64,000 bases of DNA from Alkalicoccus saliphilus (GTDB lineage Bacteria > Bacillota > Bacilli > Bacillales > Salisediminibacteriaceae). Location: contig NZ_PZJJ01000009.1 in assembly GCF_003044065.1 (NCBI RefSeq), forward strand, positions 1 to 64,000. The letters are read 5' to 3'. The notes under the pieces are model-generated. The model was not told where the DNA came from, did no database searches, and saw only the letters and a list, made by a program, of their open reading frames with translations. Both the position numbers and the translations under genes were made by a program. This document shows, one piece after another, positions 40,733 to 49,429 of the stretch. How positions within the stretch are numbered: the stretch's first letter is position 1; every line of letters starts with the position of its first letter.

Positions 40733-42982
40733 GTGAAGCATTTCCAGTTAAAATCAATGGCCTCCGTTACGCATTTGTTAATATATATTCTGGCATTTTT
40801 ACTTATATGGGAATGGCTCCGGCCGGTTCCTGCCGTAACAAACACAGGCCAGATTGAAATTTTTGTATGGTTCACGCTGGCGAGCGCGGTACTGATTTAT
40901 TTCCGGTTTCCTTTTTACATTACCATGCCTGCTTTATTTGCAGGGAGCTTATACGGGCTTCACAGGATTTTTATGGAAGGTCCGTTCCTCAGCGGAGAGG
41001 GAGCAGGAACACTTCTGCGCACCTTTGCCGCCGAATTTACAATGAACACAGGAATGATATTTAACGGGAATTTCGCAGCGCTGACAGATTTTTTCCGGAC
41101 GTTTCTGCTGTTTATGCTGCTGGCTCTTGTATGCTATCTGCTTTACTACTGGGTGCTGTATACGAGAAAGGTATTCTTTTTTCTTCTCTGTACCATAGCG
41201 TACATTACGATTCTCGATACGTTTACAGTTGTTGATGCTTCACAGGCTGTTATCCGTATTGTTATTATCGGCTTTTTCATACTGGCACTGCTTCATATGC
41301 TTAATGTACAGGATGAGGAGCGTGCGATCGGCCGGAGACCCGGTTCGTTTATTTCCCCAGCCTGGATGTATACACTCGTTACGATGGCTGCGGCTGCAGT
41401 GGTGGCCGGAATATTACTTCCGAAGCCTGAACCTCAGTGGGAGGATCCGGTCCCCTTTATGCGGGAAATTGCGGGGATTGAAGGGCCGGGCGGTGCCCAG
41501 GCAAGCCGCATCGGCTATGGAGTAAATGACGAACGTCTCGGCGGTGGATTTGAAAAAGAGGAAGGCACTGCTTTCCTTGCAGCGGCAGACGGGGAAAAAT
41601 ACTGGCGGGGAGAATCGAAGGATACGTATACTGGACACGGCTGGACATCTGATCCGGAATATATAGAATCGGAACAGATTTTTGGGAGCGGTATCGATTA
41701 CCATATGTTTGAAGATGGCGCGGAACTGGAAGAAGGTCAGACGTTTATTGAAATGGATGAAGCAGCAGACTTCGAACTGATCTTCTATCCCGGTCAGCCT
41801 GTAAATGTACAAAATACATCAGCAGAGGCCGGGGGCAGTACAATACCGGAAAACGAAATTCAGTTTTACACCGATGCAGAAGGCGGACGTATTCAGGCAG
41901 AATCAGGAAATACAGAAAGTGTCCGGCTTGAGAGCTATGAACTGACTTACGAAGAGCCTGTATTTCCTATGGAAGAGCTTCGGAACAGTTCTGAAGAGGA
42001 TCCGGAAGATATTCAGGAATATTATCTGCAGCTTCCGGAAGAGCTTCCGGAACGGGTAACGGTCCTTGCGGAAGAAATAGGGGAAGAGCATGATTCCCGC
42101 TATGAAACTGCTGCTGCAGTAGAAAACTATTTTTCCGACAACGATTTTGAATACGAAACAGAAAACGTAGCAGTCCCGGAAGAAGGGGAAGATTACGTCG
42201 ATCAATTTTTATTCGAAACCCAGGAAGGGTACTGCGATAATTTTTCCACATCCATGGTAGTCATGCTGCGGGCGCTCGATATTCCGGCCCGCTGGGTTAA
42301 AGGTTTTACAGCTGGAGAGGAAGTAGAAGAGCTTGAAGACGGAAGGAATCTTTACGAAATCGCCAACGCGAACGCTCACTCGTGGGTGGAAGTATATTTT
42401 CCGGAAGTAGGATGGGTGCCGTTTGAACCGACGAGAGGCTTTACGAACTATGCAGACTTTGAAGAACCGGAGAGTGACCCGGGCATTGATCTGGGAGAGG
42501 ATAACTCCGGGGAGGATCCGAACATTCCTGAGCCGGAGGGCGGAGTGGATGATCTCCTGGAAGAAGGCGGAGAGCAGGAAGGGACAGAGGAAGAAACGGA
42601 TGAGGGAACCGCTGTCTTTACTATGAAAAACCTGCTTATTTCCATACCGCTTATAATCGCTGTAATGATTCTTTACCAAAAGCAGAGCAGACTGCAGAAT
42701 AAGTTTTTCTTTTACCGGTACAGATTTTCCGGCACAAGTGCTTCGTTCAGCAGCGCTTATCAGCGGCTGCTGTGGATGCTCGCAAACGAAGGCCTCCCGC
42801 GGGCAGAAGGAGAAACGCTCCGGGAATATTCCCGGCGTGTTGATCTCGCCCTCAGTTCCCAGGCGATGACTAAGCTGACTTCCTCCTACGAAAAAGTTTA
42901 TTATGGCGGCCGGACGCCGGTGGGAGAATGGGAGAAACGGAAAAAAGACTGGGAAGAAATTGTCAGGCTGCTGCAGGCTTGA
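40733..42982 (+). CDS. yebA: membrane transglutaminase-like protein
   Basis: A 749-residue membrane protein: about six N-terminal membrane segments (1-235), an outside transglutaminase-like domain, one more membrane segment (about 630-646) and a cytoplasmic DUF4129-like tail ending in VYYGGRTP. The catalytic Cys is in EGYCDNFSTSMVVMLRALDIPARWVKGF (about residue 501), and the His in ANAHSWVEVYFPEVGWVPFEPT. It may act as a protease or cross-linker on the cell envelope. GTG start at 40733 directly follows the yeaD stop. Confidence 0.86.
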   Translation: MKHFQLKSMASVTHLLIYILAFLLIWEWLRPVPAVTNTGQIEIFVWFTLASAVLIYFRFPFYITMPALFAGSLYGLHRIFMEGPFLSGEGAGTLLRTFAAEFTMNTGMIFNGNFAALTDFFRTFLLFMLLALVCYLLYYWVLYTRKVFFFLLCTIAYITILDTFTVVDASQAVIRIVIIGFFILALLHMLNVQDEERAIGRRPGSFISPAWMYTLVTMAAAAVVAGILLPKPEPQWEDPVPFMREIAGIEGPGGAQASRIGYGVNDERLGGGFEKEEGTAFLAAADGEKYWRGESKDTYTGHGWTSDPEYIESEQIFGSGIDYHMFEDGAELEEGQTFIEMDEAADFELIFYPGQPVNVQNTSAEAGGSTIPENEIQFYTDAEGGRIQAESGNTESVRLESYELTYEEPVFPMEELRNSSEEDPEDIQEYYLQLPEELPERVTVLAEEIGEEHDSRYETAAAVENYFSDNDFEYETENVAVPEEGEDYVDQFLFETQEGYCDNFSTSMVVMLRALDIPARWVKGFTAGEEVEELEDGRNLYEIANANAHSWVEVYFPEVGWVPFEPTRGFTNYADFEEPESDPGIDLGEDNSGEDPNIPEPEGGVDDLLEEGGEQEGTEEETDEGTAVFTMKNLLISIPLIIAVMILYQKQSRLQNKFFFYRYRFSGTSASFSSAYQRLLWMLANEGLPRAEGETLREYSRRVDLALSSQAMTKLTSSYEKVYYGGRTPVGEWEKRKKDWEEIVRLLQA

Positions 42983-43007
42983 CCTCCAGAAAAGCTGCTG
43001 ATACAAT
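42979..43007 (+). promoter_or_regulatory. guaA promoter
   Basis: TTGACC (42979-42984), 17 bases, TACAAT (43002-43007): a good sigma-A promoter whose -35 overlaps the yebA stop codon. Transcription should begin about 20 bases before the guanine aptamer. Confidence 0.7.
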
Positions 43008-43033
43008 AATGCAGTATTTAAAACAAAAAAGAG

Positions 43034-43104
43034 CACTTCATATATCCTTGAGAATCGGCTCAAGAGTCTCTACCGGACCACCTTAAATGGTCTGACTATG
43101 AAGG
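43034..43104 (+). promoter_or_regulatory. guanine riboswitch of guaA
   Basis: Purine aptamer: P1 CTTCATA (43036-43042) with TATGAAG (43097-43103), P2 CTTGAG/CTCAAG, the J2/3 sequence TCTCTACC, P3 GGACCA/TGGTCT with loop CCTTAAA, and J3/1 GAC. The specificity base in J3/1 is C, which selects guanine or hypoxanthine over adenine. The aptamer should be in the guaA leader and turn it off when guanine is plentiful. Confidence 0.93.
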
Positions 43105-43124
43105 TGGTTTTTCTCAGGTGATAC

Positions 43125-43179
43125 AGCTGGAAATTCTGCCTTCGTATTTTTATGCGGAGTCAGCGTTCCAGCTTTTTTT
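43125..43179 (+). terminator. riboswitch terminator of guaA
   Basis: AGCTGGAA (43125-43132) pairs with TTCCAGCT (43166-43173) with further pairing inside the loop, followed by T7. It is the expression platform of the guanine riboswitch. Confidence 0.8.
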
Positions 43180-43218
43180 GTACCCCTTCTCCGGGAGGGA
43201 AGAAAGGAGATAGACATA

Positions 43219-44757
43219 ATGATAGAAATTAATGAAAAAGTGATCGTACTGGATTTCGGTGGTCAGTATAACCAGCTTATCGCCCGCCGTATCCGGGATC
43301 TCGGAGTATTCAGTGAGCTTGTAACCCACAAAATAACAGCTGCTGAAATTAAAGAAATGAACCCGAAAGGAATTATTTTCTCCGGAGGACCGGGAAGTGT
43401 TTATGGAGAAGGGGCACCACAGTGTGACCCGGAAATATTCGACCTTGATATCCCTGTTCTCGGAATCTGTTACGGCATGCAGCTGATGACACATCATTTT
43501 AACGGGAAAGTTGAAGCGGCGAATCACCGGGAATACGGAAAAGCTACGATCGACGTTCAGCAGGAATCGCCGCTGTTTAAGGAGCTTCCCGCGCAGCAGT
43601 CCGTTTGGATGAGCCACGGAGATCTTGTACAGGCACCGCCGGAAGGTTTTCAGACAGATGCTACAAACGTGTCGTGCCCGGTAGCTGCGATGAGCAGCGA
43701 AAGCCGTTCGCTTTATGGAGTGCAGTTTCATCCGGAAGTAAGAAATACAGAGTACGGAACAGAGATGCTTCACAATTTTGTGTATGAAATCTGCCGATGC
43801 GAAGGAAACTGGACGATGGAAAACTACATCGACATGGAAGTGGATAAAATCCGTGAAAATGTCGGCGATCGAAAAGTTCTCTGTGCATTGAGCGGAGGAG
43901 TTGATTCTTCTGTTGTGGCTGCACTTGTTCATAAAGCTATAGGTGATCAGCTGATCTGTATGTTTATTGACCACGGTCTTCTTCGTAAAGGAGAGGCGGA
44001 CAGCGTCATGAAAACGTTTGGTGAAGGCTTTGATATGAACCTTGTGAAAATCGATGCCCAGGAACGTTTTCTTTCTAAACTTTCCGGTGTAAGCGATCCG
44101 GAGCAGAAACGTAAAATTATCGGGAATGAATTTATTTACCTGTTTGAAGAAGAAGCAGCAAAGCTGGAAGACGTCGACTTTCTTGCACAGGGTACGCTTT
44201 ACACAGACATTATTGAAAGTGGAACGGATACAGCGCAGACAATAAAGTCCCATCATAACGTCGGCGGTCTGCCGGAGGATATGAAGTTTGATCTGATCGA
44301 GCCGCTCAATACACTATTCAAAGATGAAGTACGCAAAGTAGGCACAGAGCTTGGTCTTCCGGAAGATATCGTCTGGCGCCAGCCTTTCCCGGGGCCGGGA
44401 CTCGGTATTCGTGTTCTGGGCGAAATTACGGAAGAAAAGCTCGAAATCGTACGGGAGTCCGATCATGTTCTTCGGGACGAAATCAAAAAAGCCGGACTCG
44501 ACCGGGAAATCTGGCAGTACTTCACCGCTCTTCCGGATATGCGCAGTGTAGGTGTCATGGGAGATGAAAGGACGTATGATTATACGGTTGGAGTGCGGGC
44601 AGTAACATCGGTGGACGGTATGACGTCCGACTGGGCACGTATCCCATATGACGTACTGGAAACAATTTCTACGCGGATCGTCAACGAAGTAAAGCACGTG
44701 AACCGCGTCGTGTATGACATTACTTCCAAGCCGCCTTCCACTATTGAGTGGGAGTAA
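43219..44757 (+). CDS. guaA: GMP synthase (glutamine-hydrolysing)
   Basis: A 512-residue enzyme that turns XMP into GMP. The N-terminal class I glutaminase has Cys84 in GICYGMQ and the His-Glu pair in GVQFHPEV; the ATP pyrophosphatase domain has the PP-loop SGGVDSS (about 226-232), and the dimerisation domain ends in the canonical KPPSTIEWE. The start ATG at 43219 follows AGAAAGGAG. It has its own promoter and guanine riboswitch, so it forms a separate unit from yebA. Confidence 0.97.
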   Translation: MIEINEKVIVLDFGGQYNQLIARRIRDLGVFSELVTHKITAAEIKEMNPKGIIFSGGPGSVYGEGAPQCDPEIFDLDIPVLGICYGMQLMTHHFNGKVEAANHREYGKATIDVQQESPLFKELPAQQSVWMSHGDLVQAPPEGFQTDATNVSCPVAAMSSESRSLYGVQFHPEVRNTEYGTEMLHNFVYEICRCEGNWTMENYIDMEVDKIRENVGDRKVLCALSGGVDSSVVAALVHKAIGDQLICMFIDHGLLRKGEADSVMKTFGEGFDMNLVKIDAQERFLSKLSGVSDPEQKRKIIGNEFIYLFEEEAAKLEDVDFLAQGTLYTDIIESGTDTAQTIKSHHNVGGLPEDMKFDLIEPLNTLFKDEVRKVGTELGLPEDIVWRQPFPGPGLGIRVLGEITEEKLEIVRESDHVLRDEIKKAGLDREIWQYFTALPDMRSVGVMGDERTYDYTVGVRAVTSVDGMTSDWARIPYDVLETISTRIVNEVKHVNRVVYDITSKPPSTIEWE

Positions 44758-44843
44758 AACGGTAAGGCTCATTTAAATGACTGCAAAGCTGTGTGGAGAC
44801 GATAGATCGTTTCCTCCGGAGCAGCATAATAAGCAGGTTGAAA

Positions 44844-44877
44844 GGGGCTGGCTCATATATCCGAGGCAGCCTTCTTT
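44844..44877 (+). terminator. probable guaA terminator
   Basis: GGCTGGCTC (44846-44854) pairs with GAGGCAGCC (44863-44871) with one G-G mismatch, followed by TTCTTT. A modest hairpin 85 bases after guaA. The sequence from here to 45031 shows no gene. Confidence 0.5.
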
Positions 44878-45031
44878 CGGTATGTATAGATAAATCAGTT
44901 TCAAACTTCGAGGGTGCTTTTATTTTTATATGAAGAAAAAACGAAGCGTAAGCCGGCCTGTGGAAAGCGGAGTGTATCTCCAGTTATCAACAGCCAACAC
45001 AGCTTTAATAATAAAGGTGGACAATTGGAAT

Positions 45032-45077
45032 AATTTACGAATATGTAAACTTATTAACAATTAAATGTTCGTATTTA
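45032..45077. promoter_or_regulatory. paired PurBoxes upstream of pbuG
   Basis: AATTTACGAATATG (45032-45045) and, inverted, TAAATACGAACATT (complement of 45064-45077) resemble the CGAA-centred PurBoxes bound by Bacillus PurR. The two CGAA cores face each other 33 bases apart (45038 to 45071), and the second box ends 3 bases before the -35. PurR represses purine genes until PRPP rises. Confidence 0.75.
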
Positions 45078-45080
45078 GGT

Positions 45081-45109
45081 TTGACACACGATCTTAACCC
45101 TGTTACTAT
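45081..45109 (+). promoter_or_regulatory. pbuG promoter
   Basis: TTGACA (45081-45086), 17 bases, TACTAT (45104-45109). The -35 is a perfect consensus. Confidence 0.65.
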
Positions 45110-45135
45110 ATTGAAGTAATTTCATAAAGCCGAAT

Positions 45136-45204
45136 GTTCGTATAAAGTCGGGAATACGGCCCGACAGTTTCTACCAGGCCACCTTAAATGGTCTGACTAC
45201 GGAT
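45136..45204 (+). promoter_or_regulatory. guanine riboswitch of pbuG
   Basis: P1 pairs TTCGTA (45137-45142) with TACGGA (45198-45203); P2 is GTCGGG/CCCGAC; J2/3 is TTTCTACC; P3 is AGGCCA/TGGTCT with loop CCTTAAA; J3/1 reads GAC, with the C that selects guanine. Confidence 0.93.
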
Positions 45205-45243
45205 AGTGAGCTGCGGATATCCCGTAGACTCCATCTGCAGACC

Positions 45244-45285
45244 AGAGCTGATTCCCGTTTTCCTAACAGGACAGCTCTCTTTTTT
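45244..45285 (+). terminator. riboswitch terminator of pbuG
   Basis: AGAGCTG (45244-45250) pairs with CAGCTCT (45272-45278), followed by CTTTTTT, 40 bases after the aptamer. Confidence 0.75.
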
Positions 45286-45340
45286 ATTCATAGGAGGTAT
45301 ACGAAACGGCTGCTATTTATTTGATGGAGGGATTAGAAGG

Positions 45341-46654
45341 ATGGACCGCTATTTTCGTTTTGACGAGCTGGAAACAAACTACAACAGAGAAATACTCGGT
45401 GGACTGACGACATTTCTGGCGATGGCCTACATATTGTTTGTTAATCCGAATGTTCTTGCACCGACGGGGATGGATGAAGGAGCGGTATACGTAGCGACAG
45501 CACTCGCTGCGGCTATCGGAACCATTATAATGGGCGTTATTGCCCGCTATCCGATTGCTTTGGCTCCTGGTATGGGATTGAATGCGTTTTTCACTTATTC
45601 TGTCGTTATTGGCATGGGAATACCGTGGGAAACAGCACTTCTCGGTGTATTTATGTCGGGGATCATCTTTATCATTATTACACTGATCGGCGTAAGGGAG
45701 TTCATTATTAATGCAATCCCTGCAGAATTAAAAAATGCTGCCGGAGCGGGAATTGGACTTTTTATTGCTTTTATCGGTCTCCAGAATGCAGAAATCGTCG
45801 TTATGTCCGAAGCGACGCTTGTGGAAATCGGTAATCTCGGCGCTCCAAATACGCTCCTGGCAGTGGTCGGAGTGGTTATTACCGTTATCTTTATGAGCAT
45901 GGGGTTAAAAGGCGGTATTTTTTATGGAATGGTACTGACCGCTTTTATAGGTATACTGACTGGAGTTATTCCGCGTCCTGACGCGATTGTCGGGTCGGTT
46001 CCGAGCCTGGCGCCAACTTTTGGAGCGGCTTTCACACCTTTTGCAGAGATGAGTCTCGGAGAAATTTTTACACTGCAGCTGATGATTGTCATTTTAACTT
46101 TCCTGTTCGTGGACTTTTTTGACACAGCAGGGACGCTCTATGCTGTGGCGCACCAGGCAGGATTTACGAAAGATAACAAGCTGCCGCGGGCACAGCGCGC
46201 CCTTCTGGCTGATTCTTCCGCAACCTCGATCGGGGCAATTCTCGGTACGTCAACGACTACTGCCTATATAGAATCGTCTTCCGGTATTGCTGCAGGGGCC
46301 CGAACCGGTTTTGCTTCCGTCGTTACAGGGATTTTGTTTTTGATCGCCCTTCTTTTTTCCCCTCTTCTCGCGGTCGTTACGGCTTCTGTAACAGCGCCTG
46401 CGCTTATTATTGTCGGAGTTTTGATGGCAGGGGCAATTTCAAATATCGACTGGAAAAAGTTCGAAGTGGCGGTACCGGCCTTTTTCACGATGATCGCCAT
46501 GCCCCTTACTTACAGCATTGCAACAGGAATTGCTCTTGGGTTTATCATGTATCCTATTACAATGGTATTTAAAGGAAGATACAAAGAAGTACATCCAATT
46601 ATGTATGTTTTGTTTGTTGTCTTTCTTCTGTATTTTATATATCTTGGAGAGTAA
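45341..46654 (+). CDS. pbuG: guanine/hypoxanthine permease
   Basis: A 437-residue membrane transporter of the NCS2/AzgA group with about twelve hydrophobic segments, expected to import hypoxanthine and guanine by proton symport. TTFLAMAYILFVNPNVL, PGMGLNAFF and the LFVDFFDTAGTL motif are typical. The ATG at 45341 is used because GGAGG lies upstream and the preceding frame runs through the riboswitch terminator. Control by both PurBoxes and a guanine riboswitch supports the assignment. Confidence 0.93.
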   Translation: MDRYFRFDELETNYNREILGGLTTFLAMAYILFVNPNVLAPTGMDEGAVYVATALAAAIGTIIMGVIARYPIALAPGMGLNAFFTYSVVIGMGIPWETALLGVFMSGIIFIIITLIGVREFIINAIPAELKNAAGAGIGLFIAFIGLQNAEIVVMSEATLVEIGNLGAPNTLLAVVGVVITVIFMSMGLKGGIFYGMVLTAFIGILTGVIPRPDAIVGSVPSLAPTFGAAFTPFAEMSLGEIFTLQLMIVILTFLFVDFFDTAGTLYAVAHQAGFTKDNKLPRAQRALLADSSATSIGAILGTSTTTAYIESSSGIAAGARTGFASVVTGILFLIALLFSPLLAVVTASVTAPALIIVGVLMAGAISNIDWKKFEVAVPAFFTMIAMPLTYSIATGIALGFIMYPITMVFKGRYKEVHPIMYVLFVVFLLYFIYLGE

Positions 46655-46656
46655 AC

Positions 46657-46688
46657 AAAGCACCGGACGCATTTACGTCCGGTGCTTT
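46657..46688. terminator. bidirectional terminator after pbuG
   Basis: AAAGCACCGGACG (46657-46669) pairs with CGTCCGGTGCTTT (46676-46688), with T runs on both sides; it separates pbuG from the convergent gene. Confidence 0.85.
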
Positions 46689-47219
46689 TTAAAATTCTTC
46701 CCATTGGAGGTCGTTATTATCTCTTAATTGATCCAGCTTTTTAAGGTGGTTCTCTTCACTGATAACGAGCCGTCCATCCAGCTGATTTTCAGTCAGATGA
46801 AACGAATAATTTTCTTCCGAGTGAATCTGTACAAGGTATTGAAGGTCTTCCGGCCGGGATCTCTGCTGTTCCCGGAGGTTCAGTCCGGAAAAGTGGTCAA
46901 GAATATCTTCGATAACTTCAGATTCTTCAATTTCTGCGTAGTGGACACCTTCCTCTTCGTCAAGGTCAGTAACTGTAATACTCTCTACATTGTCCGGATC
47001 AGCCGTCCCGTCTGGTACAACAGAAGCGAACGTCGTTCTGTGGGAAAATTCAAAAGCAGCAGCGCCTGTAATAATAAAGAGAAGAAACGTAAGTAAAAGA
47101 GGAACAGTTTTTTTTATGAAAAGTCGAAGGATAGCAAAGAGAACGAGCAGAGTAACGACGAAAAGAAAAAAGTGAAACAAGGAGTAGGTTAAATCGAAAA
47201 CAGTGATTAAGTAGCTCAT
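46689..47219 (-). CDS. membrane protein of unknown function, 176 aa
   Basis: Family not recognised. Two N-terminal hydrophobic segments (about 5-33 and 38-58) are followed by an acidic domain outside or inside the membrane, with ESITVTDLDEEEGVHYAEIEE and QYLVQIHSEENYSFHLTENQL. The C-terminal part looks like a small beta-rich domain. ATG at 47219 has GGAGAAAGAT immediately upstream. It lies in the interval that carries the yebC-E genes in B. subtilis but opposite in strand, and I cannot match it to them. Confidence 0.7.
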   Translation of the reverse strand: MSYLITVFDLTYSLFHFFLFVVTLLVLFAILRLFIKKTVPLLLTFLLFIITGAAAFEFSHRTTFASVVPDGTADPDNVESITVTDLDEEEGVHYAEIEESEVIEDILDHFSGLNLREQQRSRPEDLQYLVQIHSEENYSFHLTENQLDGRLVISEENHLKKLDQLRDNNDLQWEEF

Positions 47220-47317
47220 ATCTTTCTCCTTCAGCTGTAAATATTCATAATAAAAGATTACCCTGTTCAACAAAGAGATAAGCTTATTTTTGTATCTAAT
47301 TTCCAAAATGAGTATAA

Positions 47318-47694
47318 TTGCCCTGGGAAGCACTTGGAAGGTTGATATTTATCGGCGGGTTTGCACTGGCAGTTGTTCTTTTTTACTGGGCAGTCAGCTT
47401 TTTCTGGCTCGGTCCGGAAAAAAAAGAGAGAGAGTATGGGATACAAAAGGCCGATGGATCGAAGGAGCGCGACTGGGTGTTCTGCTTATAATGATTCTTT
47501 TCTTTTTAACGATTTTTTGGGATACCGGAACGCTCCAGAGCCTGTGGTTCTGGGCAACTTTGTTAATTATTATTTTTTCCAGTCAGGCACTTGTCCAGTG
47601 GATTTATTTAAGTGATAAAAGGGAAGCGCTCGTATCTGTTTATACGGTTATTTTCGGTATCATCTGGCTTGCTTTTCAGCACGTTATATTTTAG
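47318..47694 (+). pseudogene. DUF4181-like membrane protein split by a frame change
   Basis: Two frames together read like one DUF4181-type protein. The first (TTG at 47318 or 47342) gives LIFIGGFALAVVLFYWAVSF, a clear membrane helix, then FWLGPEKK; it stops at about 47492. The second frame takes over with KKRERVWDTKGRWIEGARLG and three more membrane segments to 47694. The switch falls at the A8 run 47418-47425 and needs a -1 step. It could be a pseudogene, a sequencing error, or slippage on the A run. TTGTAT-N17-TATAAT at 47290-47318 is a possible promoter. Confidence 0.5.
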
Positions 47695-47740
47695 CTGCGT
47701 GCAGGAAAATTATATTTATAACCTGGAGCAGAATGACGTA

Positions 47741-47783
47741 AAAAGCGGAAATTCCATAAATAAAATGGAATTTCCGCTTTTTT
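47741..47783 (+). terminator. terminator
   Basis: AAAAGCGGAAATTCCAT (47740-47756) pairs with ATGGAATTTCCGCTTTT (47765-47781), followed by T. It ends the DUF4181-like unit. Confidence 0.85.
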
Positions 47784-48222
47784 AATTGGCTCTGTTAAAG
47801 CTTCGGGCTCTTACGTGAAGAAAGGAAACTTGGCTTTCCTGCTTTTGATTACGGAAAGCAACTTTACTTAAAAAGCTGGTAGGGCAGGCTCAAACGATAG
47901 TATTTTTTGGGTGAAATTAGCTTTTTTTGTAAGGTATAACTTATTTTCACCAAACATGCGTAAGAACTAAGCTCTGTGTTGCATTTGAAAGTCGTCTGCG
48001 GCTCTAGTCACCTGTCCGTCCGGGGGGATCTGCGCGCTTCCGCAGGCGTCTCGAAAAATCGCCTGGGCGTCGGGTTTATAGAGTAAAGAGCAGTGTTTAC
48101 GAAAACCGAAGCAGAAACCGGGTATGCCTTTTGGATGCTCAAAATCTCTTCCACAGCAAGCCTGCTGGTAAAAAACGAAGTTTTTCTCCAGCCGTCAATA
48201 GCGAATGCTTTAACATAATTTT
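47784..48222. other. non-coding stretch of unclear nature
   Basis: No gene is supported. A GC-rich block at about 47990-48075 (TCCGCAGGCGTCTCG and neighbours) contrasts with AT-rich flanks and looks like a decayed repeat or former gene. It recalls in style the block near 30800 but I could not align the two by eye. Confidence 0.3.
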
Positions 48223-48642
48223 TTAATTAGAACCGTCCCGGTGAATAACGACTGTTCTGGCGAGGTAGTCATGCAGCGTTCTTTTTTCTTTTGTAAAAGC
48301 AGCCATAAAATAACCGATAAAGAAAAGGAGTGCGGAAAGTATTTCTGCAAAATACCTTCCTGTAGCGTTCGGCCAGGTAATACGTTCTCCGGTCCGGCTT
48401 CGGACAACCTGAATCCCGAGCAGGTATTTGCCCGGAGTTGCTTTTAATGAAGATGAGTGAAAGTAAATAAAATATACCATTGTTACGATCGGATAAACAG
48501 ATTCCAGCCATGGAACGGCAGTCGGCTCAAATGTTCCGGTAATACTGAAAACAATAATCTGAAAAGGTACTGCGAGAATAAAAAGATCGGCAGCAAGAGC
48601 CGCTGCCCGTATCCAGAAACCGGCATGTCGGGGCTGTGTCAT
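48223..48642 (-). CDS. RDD family membrane protein
   Basis: A 139-residue RDD-family protein: GFWIRAAALAADLFILAVPF carries the Arg and Asp of the first segment, followed by two or three more membrane segments, TPGKYLLGIQVV, and the terminal RTLHDYLARTVVI. Such proteins are small membrane proteins of mostly unknown role; some act as Na+/H+ antiporters in salt-tolerant Bacillaceae. The ATG at 48642 has AAGGAG upstream; the longer frame overlaps yebG. Confidence 0.82.
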   Translation of the reverse strand: MTQPRHAGFWIRAAALAADLFILAVPFQIIVFSITGTFEPTAVPWLESVYPIVTMVYFIYFHSSSLKATPGKYLLGIQVVRSRTGERITWPNATGRYFAEILSALLFFIGYFMAAFTKEKRTLHDYLARTVVIHRDGSN

Positions 48643-48725
48643 GAATATAACTCCTTCGGCAGTGTATTTTCGGACGTCTATACCTATGCTAAAATAAAAA
48701 TGAACAAAAGGAAAGGAAGGGACGA

Positions 48726-48911
48726 ATGGCGAAGAAAAAGAAATTTTACGTTGAAGATAAAGAAACAGTGAGCGGATGTCTGGACCGGATGGAAAAAGCA
48801 GGATACAGACCGGTGAGAAGAATGGAGGAGCCGGTGCTGAAAGAGTCCGGCAAAGATGTGGAAGTAGCCTACCAGCGGATTGTATTTGAAGCCGTTGCGA
48901 AAGAAGAGTAA
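48726..48911 (+). CDS. yebG: YebG-like NETI-motif protein, 61 aa
   Basis: A 61-residue cytoplasmic protein: MAKKKKFYVEDKETVSGCLDRMEKAGYRPVRR..., followed by MEEPV and RIVFEA. It matches B. subtilis YebG in length, in the position before purE and in the CLDRMEKAGYRPVRRMEEPVLKE core; the NETI motif is KETV here. Function unknown. GGAAGGGACG precedes the ATG. Confidence 0.8.
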   Translation: MAKKKKFYVEDKETVSGCLDRMEKAGYRPVRRMEEPVLKESGKDVEVAYQRIVFEAVAKEE

Positions 48912-49172
48912 ATGAAGGTGATTTTGTAACAGCTTTGTTTGGGCACATAGCTGATTTATGAGAGGTCCGCAGCAGTTGATACGCTGTGAAAAAGGCAAGG
49001 GATGCCCGGGTCCGTCCGTGAAGCGTCCCTATGGAAACGAAGGCGGACATTTATTACTTATACATTTTATTTTCAAGCAGCCTATTTTTTTAAGGCAGCG
49101 ATCTCATAAAACTCGTTCTATAAAAGAAGTTCCTCTGAATGCCTCCTAATACGCTGAATGGGTGCTTTTTGT
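48912..49172. other. gap before the purine operon control region
   Basis: I see no gene, terminator or clear repeat in these 261 bases. A weak open frame from about 48958 has no ribosome site. Confidence 0.4.
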
Positions 49173-49219
49173 AAAATACGAACAATGAGTCGATGTTAAT
49201 TTGTAAATGTTCGAAATTA
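49173..49219. promoter_or_regulatory. paired PurBoxes of the purine operon
   Basis: AAAATACGAACAAT (49173-49186) and, inverted, TAATTTCGAACATT (complement of 49206-49219). The CGAA cores face each other 34 bases apart (49179 to 49213), and the second box ends one base before the -35, the same plan as upstream of pbuG. PurR binding here would repress the operon unless PRPP is high. Confidence 0.8.
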
Positions 49220-49220
49220 G

Positions 49221-49250
49221 TTGACGGTAAGCCGGATTAATTGATATGAT
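49221..49250 (+). promoter_or_regulatory. purine operon promoter
   Basis: TTGACG (49221-49226), 18 bases, TATGAT (49245-49250); one mismatch in each hexamer. Transcription should start near 49257, just before the aptamer. Confidence 0.75.
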
Positions 49251-49270
49251 GGCGTTAGATAAATACGAAA

Positions 49271-49338
49271 CCTCATATAATATCAGGAATATGGCCTGTG
49301 AGTTTCTACCTGCGACCGTAAATGCGCAGACTATGAGG
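49271..49338 (+). promoter_or_regulatory. guanine riboswitch of the purine operon
   Basis: P1 pairs CCTCATA (49271-49277) with TATGAGG (49332-49338); P2 is CAGG/CCTG around AATATGG; J2/3 is TTTCTACC; P3 is CTGCG/CGCAG; J3/1 is GAC, with the guanine-selecting C. P3 differs in sequence from the other two aptamers in the window but keeps the pairing. Confidence 0.92.
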
Positions 49339-49429
49339 GACGAGATACATTGCAGAACAAGGGGGTGCTTTTAAGCACCTGTACCCTGCCGTGCCCAAAA
49401 AACGGTGTGCGGAAATCTGACAAAGTCGT

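Noticed and set aside
43150-44256. Long open frame on the minus strand across guaA
   Set aside because: It is antisense to the whole N-terminal half of a highly conserved enzyme, lacks a ribosome site, and codes for a Cys/Phe/His-rich product typical of shadow frames.
43034-49338. Adenine-sensing class for the purine aptamers
   Set aside because: All three have C, not U, in the J3/1 specificity position, so guanine/hypoxanthine is the expected ligand.
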